NCBI RefSeq assembly: GCF_001306035.1
Contig: NZ_LGCM01000008.1
Location: 1-64,000 of the forward strand
DNA: 64,000 nucleotides
Direction: 5' to 3'
Source of the DNA: Levilinea saccharolytica
GTDB lineage: Bacteria; Chloroflexota; Anaerolineae; Anaerolineales; Anaerolineaceae
The position numbers and the translations under genes were made by a program. Of the stretch, positions 60,657-64,000 are shown one piece after another (position 1 is the first letter of the stretch; each line of letters starts with the position of its first letter). The notes under the pieces are model-generated. The model did not search any database, was not told the DNA's origin, and saw nothing but the letters and a program-made list of their open reading frames with translations.

Positions 60657-61181
60657 ATGATAAACGATGTAGTTCTAGAAGGAATCGTGGTACGAGATCC
60701 ATGGAAATTTATGGATGACCTGTTCTTCAGGTTGGTGATCTATAGAGACAGTGATCTGCCTGCCAAGAAATTGGATCCGGAACGTGATGCAGGTGATTAC
60801 ATCAACGTCCGGGTAAATGGTGGAGCTAATGGGCTGATCCACATCCGACGCGGCATGCGATTGCGAGTGCATGGTTTCCTCCAGTCCCGAGATTTCCGCG
60901 AAAGCTTGGAGGAGTTTATCAACAAGGCGCGGAAATCCAAGAATTGTACTGACCTGACGGTGGATATCAAATCATGCGATTTGAAACAAAACCAGGTATT
61001 CATTGACCGAAACGTGGTAGAGGCAGTCGCCAGGCGCATTATTGTGTTGGATGCTGCCGCACCGAACGAGAAAAAAGCCAGATCAATTGAGAGAGTTACG
61101 ACTGGCAAGCACCCTGAAGCGGAAAACGATTCACGTGAGATGGAATCTACTTCTGGAGAAATTGACACAACTGCTGAATAA
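60657..61181 (+). CDS. OB-fold single-strand DNA-binding-like protein
   Basis: A 174-residue protein. Residues 1-95 follow the SSB pattern: INDVVLEGIVVRDP, RLVIYRD, DYINVRVNGG, RRGMRLRVHGFLQSRDFRE. The C-terminal 40 residues are acidic and Ser/Glu-rich, without the classic DDDIPF end. GGAGG precedes the ATG. It probably protects or routes single-stranded DNA in the element. Confidence 0.7.
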   Translation: MINDVVLEGIVVRDPWKFMDDLFFRLVIYRDSDLPAKKLDPERDAGDYINVRVNGGANGLIHIRRGMRLRVHGFLQSRDFRESLEEFINKARKSKNCTDLTVDIKSCDLKQNQVFIDRNVVEAVARRIIVLDAAAPNEKKARSIERVTTGKHPEAENDSREMESTSGEIDTTAE

Positions 61182-61282
61182 CTCATCCTATCAATAAACC
61201 GAAGGTGAGCATGGTTAATTATCTTTTTTGATTACCTGCAAAAGACCTAAGCGTGTACAAAAGATAGATGGATGGGTTCAGA

Positions 61283-61422
61283 CCTGAAGTGAATTCTTGA
61301 TACTTCAGGGTACGTGGAGGATCACAAGATGACGTCCGAATCCCTTGCATAAAGCAAGCTGGATTTCGAGAACTGTCATCGTAAGCTCCCATTGGTATTG
61401 GGAGCGAGTGATCCTCCTTTTT
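61283..61422 (+). ncRNA. Multi-branched structured RNA with terminal stem and T-run
   Basis: A hairpin CCTGAAGT/ACTTCAGG (61283-61290, 61302-61309) precedes a closed structure. P1 is GGAGGATCAC (61316-61325) / GTGATCCTCC (61408-61417). P2 is GATGAC (61328-61333) / GTCATC (61375-61380), extended by CTTGC/GCAAG (61344-61348, 61354-61358). P3 is GCTCCCA (61385-61391) / TGGGAGC (61399-61405). TTTTTG follows P1. This is a three-way junction ending in a terminator: a riboswitch-like leader or a small RNA. No coding frame explains it. Confidence 0.6.
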
Positions 61423-61541
61423 GTTTCCGGAAGTCCCCGGATAGTGGGCTTGCACTTTAACAAACAACCTTTTCCTCCCAGGAGGCGTCATGGCGTGCTG
61501 AGAAGCAGAAAGGTTCATATTACAAGGAGAAAACAATACTG

Positions 61542-61574
61542 TATGGGTGGGATGAGTCATTCATCCCACCCATA
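61542..61574. terminator. Perfect 14-base-stem hairpin
   Basis: TATGGGTGGGATGA (61542-61555) and TCATCCCACCCATA (61561-61574) with loop GTCAT. TATTCTC follows, so the T-run is weak. The surrounding 61580-61760 region has no convincing gene. Before the next start it holds GTTGAT/ATCGAC (61703-61708, 61715-61720) followed by CTTTTG. Confidence 0.55.
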
Positions 61575-61760
61575 TATTCTCACATCCATAGGGCTGCAAA
61601 TGTCAGCGATGAAGAAAAAGTCTTCACCATTGTCGTTTTCTGCCCTGTGTTTGTTCACGGGTAGTAAATAACGTCGGAACACTCCTGGTGCTTAGCCATG
61701 AGTTGATCTTTCGAATCGACCTTTTGTTAATCAACGTCGGATATTTCCACAAGGAGGATT

Positions 61761-62858
61761 ATGCAAAAAACACAAGACCTTACCCAAGCACAAGTTGAAC
61801 GTACTGAACGTGCACAATCTGCGATTCTCGCTGGCAAGTTCCAGGTCACCCGAACCAATCCCCACCAATGGACGGTCAAAAATGGCGACAAGCTACCGTA
61901 TGTAGTCTCGTTGAGACCATCTCAAGGTGATTCTGAAGAGGTCAATTGGGCGTGTACCTGTATGGACTATCAGCAGCGGGGACCTCAGATTCTCTGCAAA
62001 CACATTGAAGGTGTCCGCCTTTTAGAAGCGGCGCAACCACAAATTCACATAATTCAAGAAAAGGAGAGTCAAATGAATGAAACCATCCCTTCAAATGATG
62101 GGAACCTGAGCGACCGGCTGAGCCGCATCCTCTGGGAACTTCGCCAGCCATTGGACATGTCTCGCGTCAAACGCCGCCAAGCGCCAGGTATGGGATCCGT
62201 CCCATATCTGGAAGGATACGACGTTATTGATCGAGCCAACAGTATCTTCGGATTTACCTGGTCATTTGACTTGATTGGTGATCCGGTCATCGTGCGTTGG
62301 CAAAAAAAGGTGCTGATCTGGAATCAACATGAAAAACGCAAGGTTCCTGCCCTGGATGCCAATGGGAATGTTCAGACCGAGGAAGTCGGTTTAGTGTATA
62401 TCACTGGCAAAGTATCTGTCGATCTGGACGGAAAAACATACAGTCACGCCGATCTTGGTCGTTGTGTCTTCACTGGTGATACACCCGAAGCTCTTGATAT
62501 GGCCTTGGCAGGTTCAGCCACAGACTGTCTGAAGCGCTGCTTCCGCCAGTTGGGTGAACAGTTCGGCAATCTGCTGTATGACAAGGAAATTGCTCAAAAC
62601 GCAGGTATTGATCAAAACCGATCCAATGGCACCTCATCTACGGCAATTCCAACTTCGAAAGCAAATTCAATGCCTCCCACCACCTCTATCGTACGCAAGT
62701 ATGGGGATGGTGTCTCCGTGAATGGCAATGTCTCCGAACAAGAGGCATTTGACCAATTCAAAGAGAAATCCGGGAGAGTTCCTGCTTCAAAGGATGAATT
62801 GCGTAATTGGCTAGCCAGTCAACGCGCCACTCCGACGCCTGCATCCGTTGCAGCGTAA
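61761..62858 (+). CDS. SWIM zinc-finger and Rad52-like annealase fusion
   Basis: A 365-residue protein. Residues 65-85 hold a SWIM finger (CTCMDYQQ ... LCKHIEG). Residues 120-280 match the Rad52/Rad22 annealing domain: SRVKRRQAPGMGSVPYLEGY, IFGFTWSFDLIGDPV, then ALAGSATDCLKRCFRQLGEQ with FGNLLYD. Such proteins anneal single strands in phage and plasmid recombination. AAGGAGG precedes the ATG. It lies in one run with SSB. Joining SWIM to Rad52 is uncommon in my experience. Confidence 0.85.
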   Translation: MQKTQDLTQAQVERTERAQSAILAGKFQVTRTNPHQWTVKNGDKLPYVVSLRPSQGDSEEVNWACTCMDYQQRGPQILCKHIEGVRLLEAAQPQIHIIQEKESQMNETIPSNDGNLSDRLSRILWELRQPLDMSRVKRRQAPGMGSVPYLEGYDVIDRANSIFGFTWSFDLIGDPVIVRWQKKVLIWNQHEKRKVPALDANGNVQTEEVGLVYITGKVSVDLDGKTYSHADLGRCVFTGDTPEALDMALAGSATDCLKRCFRQLGEQFGNLLYDKEIAQNAGIDQNRSNGTSSTAIPTSKANSMPPTTSIVRKYGDGVSVNGNVSEQEAFDQFKEKSGRVPASKDELRNWLASQRATPTPASVAA

Positions 62859-62890
62859 AAACCATATACCAAAGAGAAAGGAAAAACACA

Positions 62891-63310
62891 ATGTACCAAA
62901 CGATTATCCTCATCGGAAATTTGGGAAAAGATCCCGAAATGCGCTTTACCCCTGGCGGACAACCGGTGACTACCTTATCGGTAGCCACGAATCGCCGTTA
63001 CAACGGTCAGAATGGACAGCCAGTCAAAGAAACAACCTGGTTTCGTGTCACTGTGTGGGGAAAACAAGCAGAGTCCTGCAATGAATTCCTACACAAGGGA
63101 AGCAAGGTGTTAGTGGAAGGACGTCTAACCCCCGATCCTGAAACTGGTGGGCCACATATCTGGGAAAACAACGGAAAGGTTGGCGCTTCATTCGAAGTAA
63201 CCGCCTCTACCGTACGTTTTCTTTCTGGACGTGAAGACCAGGAGGAAGCAGAACCCGCGGTAAATACTCAGGTTCCGCCAAACTTAGACCCAAGCGAAAT
63301 TCCATTTTAG
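62891..63310 (+). CDS. ssb: Single-strand DNA-binding protein
   Basis: A 139-residue SSB with the normal start MYQTIILIGNLGKDPEMRF, then WFRVTVWGKQAE and VLVEGRLTPDPETGG, and the acidic tip DPSEIPF. The tip usually recruits partner proteins. It follows the Rad52-like gene by 32 bases. Confidence 0.95.
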   Translation: MYQTIILIGNLGKDPEMRFTPGGQPVTTLSVATNRRYNGQNGQPVKETTWFRVTVWGKQAESCNEFLHKGSKVLVEGRLTPDPETGGPHIWENNGKVGASFEVTASTVRFLSGREDQEEAEPAVNTQVPPNLDPSEIPF

Positions 63311-63342
63311 CCAGAGTCAAAACGCACCGGTGAATCACAACG

Positions 63343-63375
63343 AAGGACATGCCATTCAGGGCATGTCCTTTCTCA
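63343..63375 (+). terminator. Intrinsic terminator after ssb
   Basis: AAGGACATGCC (63343-63353) and GGCATGTCCTT (63360-63370), 11 perfect pairs with a 6-base loop, then TCTCATT. It lies between ssb and the next gene. Confidence 0.7.
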
Positions 63376-63404
63376 TTCCTATTGAAAGAACACAGGAGGA
63401 ACAC

Positions 63405-63749
63405 ATGGTAAAAGCGGAAATCACAATCGGTACATGTTATGGAGATGCGGTCATTCCCGTTGAGGTAGTGGGAAAAGGCCCGAGACCTGGAACAGTATGG
63501 GTACGCGCGCTCAATGGACTGGAACCATTTACCAAGAACAGTCACGGTGGCCCTTATCAGGACAGCACTACGGTGGTTCATATCCCTCACTTGAGGGATG
63601 TCCGTGTTGAGAATGATCCTGAAGAAGCACCAATCTGTGAAACGATTGAACTAGGAGAACTAGAAATCCAAATCTCTCCGCAGGATCACTTGCTTCCAGC
63701 GGATTGGTTTCTGGAGAGTGCTTATGAAGACCGAACTTGCTCCGAGTAG
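63405..63749 (+). CDS. Small hypothetical protein
   Basis: A 114-residue soluble protein rich in beta strands and acidic at its end (EITIGTCYGDAVIPVEVVGK). AGGAGG lies before the ATG at 63405. I do not recognise the family. Its end overlaps the next gene, suggesting an operon. Confidence 0.65.
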   Translation: MVKAEITIGTCYGDAVIPVEVVGKGPRPGTVWVRALNGLEPFTKNSHGGPYQDSTTVVHIPHLRDVRVENDPEEAPICETIELGELEIQISPQDHLLPADWFLESAYEDRTCSE

Positions 63750-64000
63750 AACCGCAGGTACGGTTAGAAGCAGTCAGGGGATCCCAAAAGCGCATGCCAG
63801 TGCAATGATCCGGGAAGACTTTATGGTGTTCACGCCATCCGTTTCCATCCAGGGATATCAATACCTGGTTGATTTTGGTTCGGGCAGTGTACATCGTTTT
63901 CACAGGGTCAATAAAAACAAGGAGTGCTCTTGTGGTGCAGCTTATTGCGAAGCGATTGATGCTGTTCGTTTTTATCTTCAAGCTGGTGGTGCACGAGCGC
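63724..64000 (+). CDS. SWIM-like protein, cut by the window edge
   Basis: The frame opens with ATG at 63724 (GGAGAG upstream) and runs off the end after 92 codons. The visible part includes YLVDFGSGSVHRF and a Cys cluster CSCGAAYCEAIDAV, close to the SWIM pattern CxC...CxH but with Ala in place of the final His as far as seen. It may relate to the SWIM part of the Rad52 fusion. Confidence 0.55.
   Translation, partial: MKTELAPSRTAGTVRSSQGIPKAHASAMIREDFMVFTPSVSIQGYQYLVDFGSGSVHRFHRVNKNKECSCGAAYCEAIDAVRFYLQAGGARA

Noticed and set aside
61345-61671. 108-codon frame across the structured RNA region
   Set aside because: It crosses the stem-loop at 61316-61422 and the perfect hairpin at 61542-61574, has no good start and encodes no recognisable domain.
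1-64000. CRISPR array, tRNA or rRNA genes, phage structural genes, integrase or relaxase
   Set aside because: None found on reading: no regularly spaced direct repeats, and no cloverleaf, integrase Tyr/Ser recombinase or relaxase motifs recognised. Short or divergent examples could be missed by eye.

Overview
The window is bacterial DNA of mixed composition. The style of its genes suggests a Chloroflexota (Anaerolineae-like) genome: Tad-type secretion genes, many ECF sigma factors paired with large DUF4179-type proteins, ABC-2 export systems and a WD40-repeat lipoprotein. This is inference; there is no rRNA or other phylogenetic marker in the window.

Layout. (1) 1-6.7 kb is a copper/metal resistance island: a Met-rich secreted protein, an OmpR-type regulator with its histidine kinase, two small SHOCT membrane proteins, a CueP-like periplasmic copper protein and a CopB-type (CPH) P-type ATPase. 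(2) 6.8-38.7 kb and 58.9-60.5 kb hold a large secretion/pilus machine built from Tad parts in duplicate (two CpaB, two TadZ, two TadA, two TadB/TadC pairs, three small pilins, four TadE/F/G-like minor pilins, two prepilin peptidases). It also has conjugation-like parts: a 1187-residue VirB4/HerA-like ATPase with a long Ser/Thr/Gly repeat, a VirB8-like bitopic protein, a polytopic membrane protein and a lytic transglycosylase. (3) Cargo interrupts the machine between tadA and tadB: an AbiE toxin-antitoxin pair, then an opposite-strand four-gene cassette (HhH-GPD DNA glycosylase, DUF6884-like protein, GIY-YIG nuclease, CoiA-like nuclease). The cassette looks like an undescribed defence or DNA-repair module. 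(4) One solo TnpB gene and one IS200/IS605 element (TnpA+TnpB) sit antisense immediately after stop codons of machine genes. (5) 39.3-58.4 kb is a block of unrelated minus-strand genes (VanZ-like protein, ABC exporters, WD40 lipoprotein, four ECF sigma factors with partners). Each end carries the same 38-base segment of a prepilin-peptidase gene: inside the intact gene on the left and inside a 3' fragment on the right. (6) 60.6-64 kb encodes single-strand DNA functions: an OB-fold protein, a SWIM-Rad52 fusion, SSB, a small conserved-looking protein and the start of a SWIM-like gene.

The operons at 7.9, 24.1, 58.9 and 60.7 kb are linked by one regulatory module. It has a GGATAA box 14-15 bases upstream of a TATAAT-like -10, then a transcribed outer stem enclosing an inner hairpin, then a T-rich run, all just before the first gene. 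This implies that the four operons belong to one regulon controlled by promoter-proximal termination. Together, the Tad/VirB4 apparatus and the SSB/Rad52 genes suggest an integrated mobile element that makes a pilus-like or DNA-transfer machine. No relaxase, integrase or origin of transfer was recognised, so conjugation itself is not shown.
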